From the NCBI GenBank assembly GCA_032821775.1, contig JAVLRN010000006.1, positions 248,001 to 312,000 on the forward strand: a DNA stretch of 64,000 bases, read 5' to 3'. Each line of letters starts with the position of its first letter. The stretch's first letter is position 1. The position numbers and the translations under genes are program-made. Of this stretch, positions 38,151-50,939 are shown one piece after another. Below the pieces are notes generated by a model. It was not told the DNA's origin, did no database searches, and saw nothing but the letters and a program-made list of their open reading frames with translations. Origin of the DNA: Sanguinoderma infundibulare (lineage: Eukaryota; Basidiomycota; Agaricomycetes; Polyporales; Polyporaceae).

Positions 38151-39664
38151 GTTGATGAGCCATCCGCGAAGTGCCCGCGGGCCAGCAGCGCCGTCGAAGG
38201 ACCCAACAGAAGAGCTCATCAAATCCATGTCATCCATGTCCATCGCCGAGTCTCCCGTATCCTTGCGCACACGGGAAAAACAGCAGGCCGTGGAAGCCTC
38301 CTCTGCGACATCAACTCAGACATCCCCGTCCGAAACCATCCCTGGTTTAGGCCAGCTACGGCGGCCGGCGCGCACCGCTCCTCCCAGTGTTTGAAGTACC
38401 CGGAGCATACATGCATGGAGTGGACCTGCCGTGAGGGTACAGCAATGGCTATGAATTGTCAGGTAAGTGAGAGCGCGCAGCACCCGATGACACGCATCCG
38501 CGGTTAATTGATTTCGGATGTGCCAACTCAGCAAATAGATGTCACGAGATGGCTAAGCGAATTGGTTTAGCCCTCTGTTTGTGTTGCTTTGGCCACGCTG
38601 TCGGTCGTGAACGGGGACTTGAATCCCTTCGGACATCTCCCCACCCTTCCCTGTCTACCTCCCTTCGCCCTTCCCCCTTGACCCATCCATCCCTTCTCTT
38701 GTGCCTCGGCCCCCATTCATTGACTCATGACTACTACAGTGCGACGACGGCCTCTCCACGGTCTCCTACAACTTGCAAGGTAAGCTAGTCGTCTGTTTGC
38801 TCGTGGCTTTGGATTCTTTCGAAAGATGCCTCTGCTGCACCTAGCCAGCCTCCAGAGAGCGTCGAGTGCGCATCGTCGTCATCGAGCGAGGACGGGGATG
38901 GGAACGGGCCAGTCAGAATCCTGCACCGGGACCTGGACGAGGAGAACTTTGAGTTTCGGGCAGACGGAATCAGTGTCGTGAGCGCGGAGGTCGTGAACGG
39001 GATGGGTGTACCATCACCCCCAGTTCTTCCTGCCCCGCATGCAGATCGGCCGTCATTTCCCCCGTCCGTCACGCCGGTCTCGCGACAAACCTTGTCTTCT
39101 CACTCCCACGCCGTCTATGTAGGCCCCGCTCCCTTCTGATGCGTCTTTGCCTCCTCCATGTGCCTTTGATGACCCCCAGACTCTTTCGGTCGCCGCTCAT
39201 GACCATGTCCAGTCCTCTTCCACATCCCAAAACGCGCTCGCTCATCAGTCTGCACGTTCCAGCATAGACTCCACAACGACTTACTCAACGCTTGGCTACG
39301 CTCTCGCGTCTGACCCTTCTAGAGCCCCCAAATCGCACTACTATCGACAGCCGTCCTCCGTCCCAAATGGCATCCGACAGTCGATACATGTACCATCTGC
39401 ACGAAGTCGCGCCCGCGCACCCACACCCTTATCCATACGCTTCTTATCCCAGCACGGACAATATGCCCAAGGATCTTCACGCCCGCCCAGCCCATTCAGC
39501 ACGTCCCTCCTCCCGCCGCATACAGCAGCCCTCCTCCAACATACCCCGCGCAACCTGGAGATCCCCAACCAGGCTACGCCCCGCCTCCTCCGCACCCTCA
39601 AAAGACCCTCACGCACTCGCTGCATGTTCGTTGACATGCAACGCTCTCCTCCCTTCGCGTCCAA
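38151..39664 (+). pseudogene. Remnant of an unrecognised spliced gene, copy D
   Basis: As copy B. No difference that alters the proposed exons was noticed. Confidence 0.4.
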
Positions 39665-39670
39665 CTAAGG

Positions 39671-40150
39671 TCGGATAGTATCGCGGTCACGGTTTTCTGG
39701 AATGCGGACAGTCCACGACGTCTGTGTCTCCTCGAGATCCTCAATCTCAGTTCCGACCTTGCGCTCTACGTTCAGTCTTTGGAATTGGCGGGCGCAGCAG
39801 GTGCGGTCCCGGAGTGGGATCGTGATACCCTGCGGCTATGGGAGCGGTTCCCCAACCTCCGTCGCCTCACATTCGCGGGACTCCGAGTTGGCTTCAACGT
39901 CGACGGTGCTTCGGGTCCCATCGGCGACCTCTGCAAGACCGTGCCTCATCTCGAAGAGCTCGTCTTCGTGGGAGCCAAGGTGCGGAACCTCTGCCCGTCG
40001 CCGCCCTGGGACGCTCGGCCGGATCTCGTCCTGGCCTTGAAGCAGTTCAAAATCACGGGCGGCTTCGCCACCTGGGGCGCTCTCTCTCGACTCGTGGACA
40101 CGCTCTTGTGCTGGGGAATGCATGCCTTCCTGGATCGAGCTGACGTGTGA
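39671..40150 (+). pseudogene. Leucine-rich, F-box-family-like fragment, copy D
   Basis: No coding difference from copy A was seen. Confidence 0.45.
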
Positions 40151-40280
40151 CTCAGACCCGGACGACACATTCTCTTCGTCGCGGGATGTGCCATCCAACA
40201 CGTGGGCGCCGGTCATCACGTCCATCGGTCCTCGGTTGTTCTCCTCGAGGGTGAGTATGTGTTCATTGACGGGTTTCTAG

Positions 40281-41747
40281 GAATCGCTGCTGTGAAGGAG
40301 ATCCGCTCGATTCGCCAATGGAGCTACGAGACGTTTGGCACCGAACGTACTGTCGAGTTCACCGTCATGGCCACGCCGGAGGACTTGAAGGTCAACGCTG
40401 CGTACATTTGTATGGCCGACCGGTATGTCGAAGAACCGGGCGGTTCCAACAACAACAACTACGCGAATGTGGACCTCATTGTCGATGTCGTGGAGCGCGC
40501 AGGTGTTCACGCCGTCTGGGTGGGCTGGGCTCATGCCTCGGAAAACCCTCGTCTACCAGAAACGTTCGCGGCTAACAAGATTGTCTTCATTGGACCTCCC
40601 GGGAGCGCGATGCGTAGTCTGTGAGACAAGATTTCTAGCACTATCGTGGCGCAGAGCACTGACGTTCCGACCATGGCCTGGTCCAGTACAGGGATCACGA
40701 AGACCGAGCTCTCCGCAGACGGTTTCGTTACCGTGCCTGAGGATGTGTACCAGTCAGCTTGTGTAACCACGGTCGAGGAGGGTCTGGTGCGGGCGGAGGA
40801 GATCGGCTTCCCGGTGATGATCAAGGCGTCGGAAGGTGGAGGAGGTAAAGGTATCCGCAAGGTCGAGTCTGCGGACGCGTTCAAGAACGCCTTCCATGCA
40901 GTCGTGGGAGAAATCCCTGGTATGTTTCAGCACACGTTCAACGCGTTATTCCCTCCCTTACTCTGGTATAGGTTCTCCTACTTTCATCATGAAGCGAGCC
41001 GGCCAGGCACGTCATTTGGAGGTCCAGCTTCTCGCTGACCAGTACGGCAACGCCGTTTCACTCTTTGGTCGCGACTGTTCGGTCCAGCGTCGGCACCAGA
41101 AAATCATCGAGGAGGCGCCTGTTACCATTGCGGATACGAAGACTTTCGAGAAGATGGAGCACGCAGCCGTCCGGTTGGTTGGCGAAGCTCGTCGGGTATG
41201 TCAGTGCTGGGACTGTCGAGTGTACGTTTTATGCTCTCCGTGACATGGTTGAGGATACTGATCTTGGGAATAGACCTCTACAGCCACGCCGAAGATGTCT
41301 TCTACTTCCTCGAGCTCAACCGTCGTCTTCAGGTCGAGCACCCGACAACCGAGATGGTGTCCGGTGTCAACCTTCCCGCCGCTCAGCTCCAGGTTGCCAT
41401 GGATATTCCACTTCACCGTATTCGCCACATCCGCGCGCTCTATGGTGTCGAGCACAACGGAAGCTTGAGATGGACTTCGACATGGTTGACCCTGAGGCGA
41501 GCACCCTCCAGCGCAAGCCTCGTCCCAAGGGTCACGTCATCGCTGTTCATATCACCGCAGAGAATCCGGACGCAGGTTTCAAGCCATCGTCCGGTTCGTA
41601 GCAGGACCTCAATTTCCGTTCGAGTACCAACGTCTGGGGTTACTTCTCGGTCGGCAGCGCTGGTGGTTTGCACGAGTTCGCGGATTCGCAGCACGTCGTG
41701 TCTCACAGTCCGAATCCGCACGACACTCGGTGTGCGCATGTGGAACT
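40281..41747 (+). pseudogene. Acetyl-CoA carboxylase biotin carboxylase relic, copy D
   Basis: Same lesions as the other copies. A private CpG transition lies at 40,480. Confidence 0.95.
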
Positions 41748-42195
41748 TGGTACGTACATCGCCTGGAGTTTCGTACTTTGCGGAAGTCATGGTATCTCGA
41801 CCAGACTCGGCATTGACCAAGTTCAAGGGCGCGTACACACTTGGTACGCTGTTCCTCCGATTGCGGTGCCTGCGAACACTAACTGCGGTTGTTTGACAGG
41901 ATGTTCGTGGGTTGTCTGGACATCTTGGTACCACCTCCGCCCGGAACGTGGTACTGTGCCGTTCGCCTGCGGAGTACCCGAGCATGGTAAGTTCTCGCTC
42001 CTGTGGTGTTCGAGTCCCGCGCGGTTCACTGACGTCTATTCGGATTTTCAGTACTTGATGTGCGAATCTCGAACGTTCACAGTGCAAACACTCGGTATGA
42101 TCTCCGCTCGCCCATGGACGACGTCGGCCGCTTCCGGTATTCCTCCCTACATCACCGCTCGCGCGCTATTCCATCTCTTGCAATCTCCCAACTAA
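41748..42195 (+). pseudogene. Orphan exons downstream of the ACC relic, copy D
   Basis: As copy A, with the unmutated CpG at unit position 3,738. Confidence 0.3.
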
Positions 42196-42480
42196 AAACA
42201 GCAGAAGCGACACCCCAGGGTGAGCTAGTTTGTTCGGCGCGGGGCGCCACATATCTCAACATCCTCAGACTCTCCTGCGCCCCATGCGCGGCCTCTCGAG
42301 TCAGATTGGTGGTGATTCGCGGGGGTGCATAGTGTGCATATACGAGTAGTGTGCTATGTTTAGCGTAGCTCCAATGAAATACGTCGTTTTCGCTGAACTC
42401 CCGAGTGTATGCATTGAGTGCGCTACTGCCCAGAACATGTCCTCCTGTCCCTCGGATGCCTATACCATACCACAGAGCTG

Positions 42481-42540
42481 TCCTACTGTACTATAGAGCC
42501 CAAAACATGCTCCTACTGTATTATAGAGCCCAAAACATGC
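42481..42540. repeat. 30-bp minirepeat x2, copy D
   Basis: Same two copies as at 4,114, unchanged in number. Confidence 0.9.
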
Positions 42541-43102
42541 TCCTATAGTCCCTAATACATGCCCTATCACACTCGTTCTACCTGGTACTCCCGTCGTCGC
42601 TTGCCGCACTTGGCCACACTCTACTCAACGCCTCCCATCAAAACACGAAGCGCTCACCGCTGGACCCACAAGCCAAACAACACAGCTCGGGCCATCCCTC
42701 CCAGTGGGGACCTGACTATGTAGCATGGTCGTAGTGCGGAGAGTAAGCGTTCGGGTGGCGCACCTTGATGTGCTTCCTCTTCCTCTTCTGACCCTGGCGT
42801 CAGAGTTGCGGCGAGAAGATGGCCGATGAAAAGAAAGTACGTCGCAGGTATGTACCGATTTTCGGGGTGTGAACGGTGATCTAAAAATGAGCGTACAAAC
42901 CGACAACACAACGAGAACGAGTGGTAAGACATAAATAGCATGTACCGACCAGTGACCCACAGTCCGTCCCTCCAACCGTCGATCGCTTGACTCCCAGGTC
43001 GACGAGATCCCTGAATAGAAAACACTAAGCGAGCCAGTCCTCGAACACGCGGCAGCTCGAGCACGCACCAGAAGAACACTCACATCCCGCTCGCCTTCCA
43101 AC

Positions 43103-45484
43103 CTAGTCCTTCGACCACATATGCAACAGCGCAGAAACCGGCCCCTTGCTATTCCCATTCCCACTCCCGCCCGCCGCCCCCGCATAGAACGATGGCGGCT
43201 GCGCTCCATACCCATACCCATACCCATACCCGCCACTCGCCCCGCTCGCCGCCGGTGTGAGGTAGGGCGGAGCGGCGCCCTGCGACGGCTGCGGGAACGC
43301 CATCGACCCCGGTCTTGGGCGTGATGACGATGGGGGTTCGGGAGGCGGAGCAGCGTACATGCTCGGGTGCGACGGCGACGGCTGATACGGGTGCGACATG
43401 TGTGGCGGCGCGTAGACCTGATTGTACGGATGCGGCTGCGGACGTGGAGATGGGGACGGTGATGGGGACGAGGACGGTTTCGAGAGCTTGTTGGTCGATG
43501 GCGGGGGTGCGAGCGACGGGGGCGGGGTCGGGACGTGCGCGTGCGCGGACGACTCACGCCTGGCTTTGTCCTTCTTCCGGCTCTCCCTCTCCATCTGTTC
43601 GCGCTCCTTCTCCATCTTCCTGCTCTCCTTCTCTGCCTTCTTCCGTTCCTTCTCCGACAGCTCCTTCATCGGCGGGGCTTGGGGCGGAAGCATCGCGGGC
43701 GGTGGCGGGGCGCACTGCGGCGATGCCGGGCGTTGCATGGGTACGTTCGAGCTTGACGCGCGGCGCTGGGCGTTCGGGGGGTTCGCTTTGGGACGTAGTT
43801 CGGGCATGTCGATCTTGCTGAGGTGCACGGTGAGGCTTGTGGGAGGGGCGTATTGGTCCTGCGCTTTGGCCCTCGTCAAATTGGGATCGTCGAGGTTTAT
43901 GCGCCGTGGGCCCTTGCGCTTCTCAGTCTCATAGATGACGTATTGATGCAGCTCTTCCTCTTCCTCAATGCCTGAAGATCGAAAATGAGCGTTGGGAAGG
44001 CGCATATAAGCATGTATGAGAACATACCGGCCTTGTGTCGTAGCCGCTTCGTCTCCTCGACGACCTTGAGCACCTTCGGGACCTGGACCTGCGATGCCGA
44101 GCGTATGCTGATGAACAGCATCGCCTCATCCTGCGCCCCAAATCGAAATTCAGTCTCCATTCATGGTCCGTTGCCAGACGAATGACAGATTACAGATGTG
44201 GGCGGCACTCACTTTCAGCAGCCGCTCCGCGTACTGCGCGTAGTCAATCACGTCGCACTCCTTCCAAACCTCGACGTCATTCACGTCGCCCTCGCCCAAC
44301 GCATTCCGCAGTGCGTGCATCTCCGCCACGCGCTCGACGCCTGTCTGCGGTGCAGGCTTTGGGGGAAGCGCCGGAGGCTCTGCGTCCGGGATCACATGTA
44401 GGGGCGGCGGTAGATTGGATACAGCGAAAGGTAGAGCTGGGCCCGAGATTGGCGTCGATGGCGAGGTGGCAGGGGAGAGGACTGGAGGGATCGCGGCTGG
44501 AGCTGAGGGCCCGGGGACAGGGACAGGGACGGGAAGGGAGTTCTCGCGTGGTGCGTGGTGCGCCTCATTGAGGTCGGAGAAGGTGAGGAGGGCGGTGATG
44601 ATGGCGATTTCGAGCCCTTTGCGGTCGTTGATGTCAAATCTAGCGCAAGACGTCGGTATACGCACTCAGGATAGGAGAGATGCTCAATTCCTCTAGACGT
44701 AGACACAGGACGCACTCAAAGCTCATGTGATGAGATACTGGGCAACGCGGTGCTAGCCGAAGTACTCGTCCCCGAGGTGAGGGTACGATAGAGGCGTTGG
44801 GATAAAGCGGGCGGAAGGACAGAGGCAGATCCCTCGCGAACTATCATCCATTCCCCAGAGTGCGTCCAACGTCCAGCGTCCAGATAGATTGAGCACACCC
44901 GTTGGGGAAAGAGGACGAGAACGCACCGGTTGATGTTGTAGTCAAGGATTTGAACGTTACGGGTCTGGAGCTTGCCTGGGGGCTCCTTGGTCTGCGCAAT
45001 GAGCACGGCAGGGTCAGGTTTGCGGATCATGAAGCATTCTTCTTGCTTCCACTCGAAGTCGTGTCTGGAGGGTAGGGTTTGGGGTTCTGCAAGGCTCGGA
45101 TGTCTGAGGATGGGGAGGACTCACTCTTCCCACTTGAATGCCCATTTGAACGTGAGTATTCCTGTGGACTTGAGCTCGATGATGGAGTCAGGGTTGTGCA
45201 ACTGGAGCGTCTTGTGCTTGCTCGTCGGGCTTGGTGCAGAAACAGAGGCAAGTAGGCTTTGGGAGAGGGTATCTATTGCATGATGACCACACACCGCCCG
45301 CCATCAACGCTGGCGACCGCCGCCTAAACGGGGATGGATGACGGACCGTAGACCTCTATCTTGTACTCGCTCGTCGGAACCCGTCTCTTGGTATAGTGGG
45401 CGACACCTTTGAATCGACGAGGTCTATAATGCTGCGATCCTCCTGGCGGGGCACGAAGGTGAGGGAGAAGAGGTCATAGGACAT
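43103..45484 (-). pseudogene. 605-residue-protein gene, frameshifted in exon 1, copy D
   Basis: Same exon 1 lesion, with the most extra changes of any copy. These include 44,263 (Glu to Lys) and 44,346 (Arg to Gln) in exon 4, and 45,000, 45,044 and 45,111 nearer the 5' end. Confidence 0.75.
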
Positions 45485-46170
45485 CGCGGAGGCGGACTTC
45501 GACTTCGGAATGATCCCTATGCTTCTGAGCGGACTGACTGCGGCCGTGAGTCGAAAGAGAAGGCGGGAGAGGGATTAGGGAGGAAGAAGCAGGAAGGAGG
45601 AGAAGAGAGGGTCGATGGACGTCGATGTCCGAGCATGGCGGGCGGGTGTGAATGCAGATGGTGTGCTCACTGCGCCGCGGCTACGACAGCTTTGAGCAGA
45701 TCTCTTGCCCACGTCTACCGCTCCTTTCGCTTCTCGCTCGCTGACCATCTCGCTCACCTGCTTTGGTTTGACGCTCGTTATTTATGCTTGTTTGTTCGAG
45801 CCGGCGACGTATCGTCACATACCTGAGCTGCTTATGTACCGTCGATCGGCATGCTTCCCCGTTGTCTCCATCACTGCAACACCGCATACACCGCTCTCTC
45901 ATGCATAACCCAGAACGGTGGGAATCGTCTAACTGGTCCGTTCTGCGAACGCTCGAGGTTGATGCTGCGTAAGGTATGATGCCCTCGTCTCGTGGACGAG
46001 GCTCGTCTGCCGCTGTGGCAATATATTAGACAGCCATGCACAGGTTCCCTTGATGGATGACATGCTCTTGGTCTCTACCGGGCACTTATTTACTCTGGTT
46101 AACGTCTAACGTAGATCTGCCAGTCGGTAATCTGACTCGGCTCGGTACATGTGCTGAACGACGAGCACGC

Positions 46171-46422
46171 AGTTCCGCGACCCAAACGTCATCTCGCACG
46201 CGGGCACCCCGAAATCAAGCACAGCAGAGACGAGGCCCGCCGCCCGAGTCCCAGCATTACATCTTGAGAGCCACGCACACAACACTGACATGTATGCCCT
46301 CACTCTCAGCATCAACTCCAGCCCGTCACTCAGTGGCTTGACCACACAATAGTTCCCCGCCACATTCAACGGGACGTGCTTCGTGCCCGCCGTGCTCGAC
46401 AGAGACGTGGACTTGAGACAAG
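46171..46422 (+). pseudogene. GH32 fragment, copy D
   Basis: As copy A, with the unmutated CpG at unit position 8,008. Confidence 0.88.
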
Positions 46423-48496
46423 TACCATCCCATCCCGTTGTCCTCGTCACCTCAATTCCCGCAGCAATCAACTCTGTCGCACTCTATCACTTGTACACGA
46501 ACCGGGCCGTCCGTCTTCCAGCCTCTGCACATGGCTGCAATCCCCGACCTCGAACGCCTTGGACCTATCCCCACCGCATTCTCTATCCCACCCTCGGCGA
46601 CTGCGCAAGTCACCGTCCAAGAACGCCACCGGCGCACTATCAAGATCATACCAAAGCGAACCGAGAGTCAGCGATGCCCACCTGCGGAAACAGCAAGACC
46701 TACTCGTTCGTTTCATTCCGCCCAAACACGGTCAAGAAGCGATCACGCCAGCGGAACATGCCTGCTCCAATCATCGCTGTCGCTCTGCCTCCGCCCAATG
46801 CCGGCCATCGTCACGACGTGTTCCGGACGGCCATTACCTATGAATCAAGGACACAGTGAGCGTTAACCTCAAGTACTTTAGATTCACTGATATACCTCCA
46901 CTCGGTGTGCAGCCCACCTTTCGATGTCGCCGCGGCGCTGTATGTCGAATGGTTAGCGCAGATGTCCGGACAACACTCTGGCGGAGAGGACGTACCGCGG
47001 ACGTCGGCCGCCGGATTGTGTGCAATGGGCCTGAGGACCATCGTCAGTGTGTGGAGAGGAAGCTGCCAGCCCGAGACAAGACGTACCGGCGGGTGGGGGG
47101 TGTACAAGGCGGGTGAGTACTGCAGCATTTGCGTCCCGCTTGAAAGACTTTTATACTGCCTTTCTTCAGGGGAGGCTATTGCTCTGCCGCGAAACTGACC
47201 CACACGCCACCGACATGCCCGCTTCCAGGCCTCGTTCTCGTCGCGATCTGCACTCGAAGCGGTATCAAGTGAAGCAGACGCCACCGGTGTCCATCAATCG
47301 AATCACCGTCGTCAACCTCACATCCTAAGCGCGAACATACGGTCGTGCTTGCCTATCTTCGCCGCCGCGACCATCGCCCTGAGCCTCGTTCCTGGCATAA
47401 GTCCATCCACTGCTCACGTCCCTGTCTCCTGCCTCGCCTCACGCCTTGATGTTCAACACTCAACCCTTATCCCCAACCCGGCCTTTGCCTGTCATCGTGG
47501 ATCCTGGATGATCGTATTTATGACAGAGGCACAACTAACGTTTGACGTTTGTCCGTGCGGAAACAGCTTCATCATAGCTCCGCAATCGCACGATACATCC
47601 GCTTGCTAAGCATCCGAAACGTCCAGCCTTTGCAGCCCGGGGTCTGGGCATTGTCTTGTGTGGTCGCGCGGCACCGCGTGCGTCCCTATCGGAGAGCCAA
47701 ATTTACAGCGCACATGCGAGGACTGCGGTCGTCATGAACGGTCGCAAATAATTGTCCCATCTAGTGCTCTTGATGTCCCTTGGCCGCCGCAGCCATCTCC
47801 CTGGTCCAAACCAACGTTCTCAGGTCTTCTTCGGCGCCCGCTCGTGCCCACGCAACCGAGCCACAGACGACGTCGAACAACTGGCACGGACGGGACTCGA
47901 CGGAAGGCGACACCAGCACGACCTCGCAAGTGTGCAGTCCCGACATGCTGAGTACCCCGACACGGTGAGCCAGCTCGAATCAGCGAGCTTCATGTTCTTA
48001 GTATGGATACGGAGGATCTCACGGTCTGTGACATGTGCAGGCTCACGGGCCCAATCAATATTCCAGATCTCCGGTGCCGGCTCCCTGTTTCGAGGCTGCA
48101 CAACCGCTCGGAGGATCCACAAGGGTTTCTGACGACACATGCGATGGTCGGCCTCGCGTCCGCACGCTCGGAACCTTCATATTGGCATCTTGATCCCGCT
48201 ACGATTCGGCGTTCCCCCACCGTCGTCAAGGGACGGTCATCGCCCGTCTGAATCTACGACCTCGGCGTCCGAGTGAGATGGACGTTGCGATACGCGAGAC
48301 CCACCTGGAATCTTCGGTTTTGATCTCCAGTTCTGCCGCAGTTTGCGTTTCCTGACATTTCGCGTCCCCCGCTCCAGCTAGTCCTCATCCTGTACGCACT
48401 CCTTCAAAGTGGTTTGTCGAAGGAGAGAGCCAGGCTTTGTTGTGAAGCAATGGTTGCCTCGGTATACCACGGCGATTTACGCCATGTACATATCAT

Positions 48497-48927
48497 CATA
48501 CAAACCAATTCATCTCTCAATCCGGAACAGCACGCACGGTCACTCCTCAAGACCCATCTCGCTGCAGGCGGCCATCGACTGCATAGGCTGGAGCTCTGCA
48601 TCTCGTATGGTCGTTCGAATGACGAAGATGTCGCTAGGCATTCTGGGCCCTACCGTCAAATTTGTGAGATCCCCACAAGTTCAGCGTGGACAGCGAACCT
48701 GTGGTGGCTGTACGCACCACGCTTTCAGACGTTGGTTGACAAGGTCGTAATTACCAGAGACGGGGCCACCCTTGGGACGGTGCATGGTGCACTCGGAGGT
48801 GCTATCCGTCAACCGGCAGTCCCCGCACCCACTGGCAAGCATGCCAATCAAGGCAATACTGGTCGGAAGGAGTGACATGGAAGGAGTGACAGGCTCGAAA
48901 AGGACGGTAATATACTTCACACCTGCT
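48497..48927 (+). pseudogene. F-box protein C-terminal fragment, copy D
   Basis: As copy A, with no private coding change noticed. Confidence 0.8.
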
Positions 48928-49566
48928 CTGCATTCGGACGACTTCATATAGCTCACGAGTATAATTGCACGGACGAATATGGTAGCAGTACAAATACATC
49001 AAGTATGGATGCGTATATTCTATTCATGCCAGTTACCAGCCCAGCCCAAAGCTCAAACAGAGTCATTCACTGAGGACTACTGGAGCTGCCATCACGATCG
49101 TGCAAGCTGAACCCGACAGTGTTCACGTCAAACGAGAATGCAGTGTAGACGTTCTTCATGCTCCAAATCTCAGATACACAAGGGCTTGCTCTCACCAATA
49201 CTAGCATCCGACGTAACAGATGATAACACTAACCTGGAAAAAATGAGTCCGACGCATGGCAGCTCACCGCGTAGCTGATTCCAGCTGACTCCGGGTGTCC
49301 GGCTGGCTGGGTAACCACTGCGGAGCATCGTGGCTGGAACGGCCGGATCCTGGAAACATTGAGCCAAAAAAAAGATGAATTGCATCATACTGCGCACCAT
49401 GCGTACCTTGATGTGTCGTGATATACTCGGTAAATCAGACGCGACCGCGGAAGGCGCCTCACCCAATTACTGGAGCATAGCTCCAAACAGTCTACCTCAT
49501 CCCCTCACATCGCACTCGTACCCGCATCCTCATCGTTTGACCCTCTCCACCCTCCGACGCCTGGCA

Positions 49567-50274
49567 ATGGTGGGGTTCCGCCCTGTGGGTGACACTATCC
49601 GCAAGGACTACGCGCGTCGTGAAGGCGGCATCCGAGGGAACACGCGACAGTCTATGGACAGTGAGCTCTGTGAGTATTTTCATTTATGTGCATCTGACAG
49701 CTCACTCACCGTTGTTCATGCCTCTATCGTCATGCTAGCGCGAGTGTCCGGTATCAAAGGATGCAAGATGCGCTGGACACTCAGCGCGTACCGCAAGTTC
49801 GTCTTCCTCGCTCTTCGCATCAAACTCGTCGGCTGGCCACGAAACGTCCCCTTCACCAACCTTAGCAACATCACAGGGCTCGTCGACATCTCCCGCATTG
49901 CTCGCTTGTGGAAGAGCGGGCGGATGCACTTCGAGCCCATCACCAACGAGGAGTACCACGCCGCTCTCGACAGCCCGGAGAGCTGTGCTCCCGGTCCTCT
50001 TCACGATGGCATCGCGCCAGACCTCGGCCGTTCCGACATAAAGAAAAGGAAGTACCGGCCCAAGAAGGACCCGCTCGACCTTCGACAAGGCCGGTATGTC
50101 CGGAATGGACCCAAGTCAGCGAGGCGAGTGACAGAGAGTGCGGAGCGGCGGGCGGAGGGAAGAGAGCTGTTATTAGACCCGATTACGAGCTTCAGCGAGG
50201 ATGAGAGTCCTGTATGTAGGGTTCCGAGTCCATATGGCCGCGAGTTGGAGGACGACCCGATTGAGGACTGGTAG
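49567..50274 (+). CDS. Two-exon gene, 212-residue unknown protein, copy D
   Basis: Open. Two missense changes: 49,945 (Asp to Asn, CpG) and 50,171 (Ser to Leu, non-CpG). Confidence 0.6.
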   Translation: MVGFRPVGDTIRKDYARREGGIRGNTRQSMDSELCEYFHLCASDSSLTVVHASIVMLARVSGIKGCKMRWTLSAYRKFVFLALRIKLVGWPRNVPFTNLSNITGLVDISRIARLWKSGRMHFEPITNEEYHAALDSPESCAPGPLHDGIAPDLGRSDIKKRKYRPKKDPLDLRQGRYVRNGPKSARRVTESAERRAEGRELLLDPITSFSEDESPVCRVPSPYGRELEDDPIEDW

Positions 50275-50939
50275 TCTGCGGTCTTCGAGTGTTGCCAGTA
50301 GTGTACCAGATACTATAATTTCGTCTCCAGCTAGTATAGTCGTACTACAGTCACGGGGAGCTTAGACGTCGAGACTGTTCGTGGCCGGACTCTGTGTGTA
50401 GATGGTGACCGTGTGGCGGTGAGCGGATAAGCGAGGACCATTTCCTATTTTGTCCACTCATCCTCGCGTCCTCCGGCGCTTGATCTGCTTGATTATCCCC
50501 ACCATCATCTTCGGCGACCCGCAACCCAATTCTCTATATGTGTGAAGATCCGCACATTTAAGGCACTATTGGTACGTAATTCTATCATTCATGATGCTGC
50601 GGGCCGCCTGCGGGCACATGAGGTTGCAGAAAGTCGCTGCCAGGGACAGAATCCTTGTGACTGATTTGCGCCTAACCGCGGTTGTCTCCACGACACATAC
50701 CGTCAATTTGAATTGTTCCAGAATGATGTTCCCTCTGGATCCGGCGGGGTATCTCTTATTACTGACTGTAAACTCCGAATAAGCGAATGCGAGTCGCTCA
50801 CGCAAGCTGCCGATCATCCTGGGATCGCAGAGCAAGAGGCCCTTCCAGACGCCTCCGAAGACCGCTTGGCCTGTTTGCCGCTGCATAGCCCTGCGCATGC
50901 GTACCAATCCGGCACAATTCTGGATGCAGCTGCGCCTCA

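Larger units (their letters stand above)
25579..38367. repeat. 12,789-bp tandem repeat unit, copy C
   Basis: Third copy. Copy-specific CpG transitions include 26,613, 27,553, 27,724, 30,269, 35,973, 36,481 and 36,512. The change at 30,807 is shared with D. The change at 31,381 recurs in the diverged segment at the right edge. Non-genic stretches 29,407-30,313, 32,696-33,381, 33,634-35,707, 36,139-36,777 and 37,486-38,150 match copy A. Confidence 0.98.
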
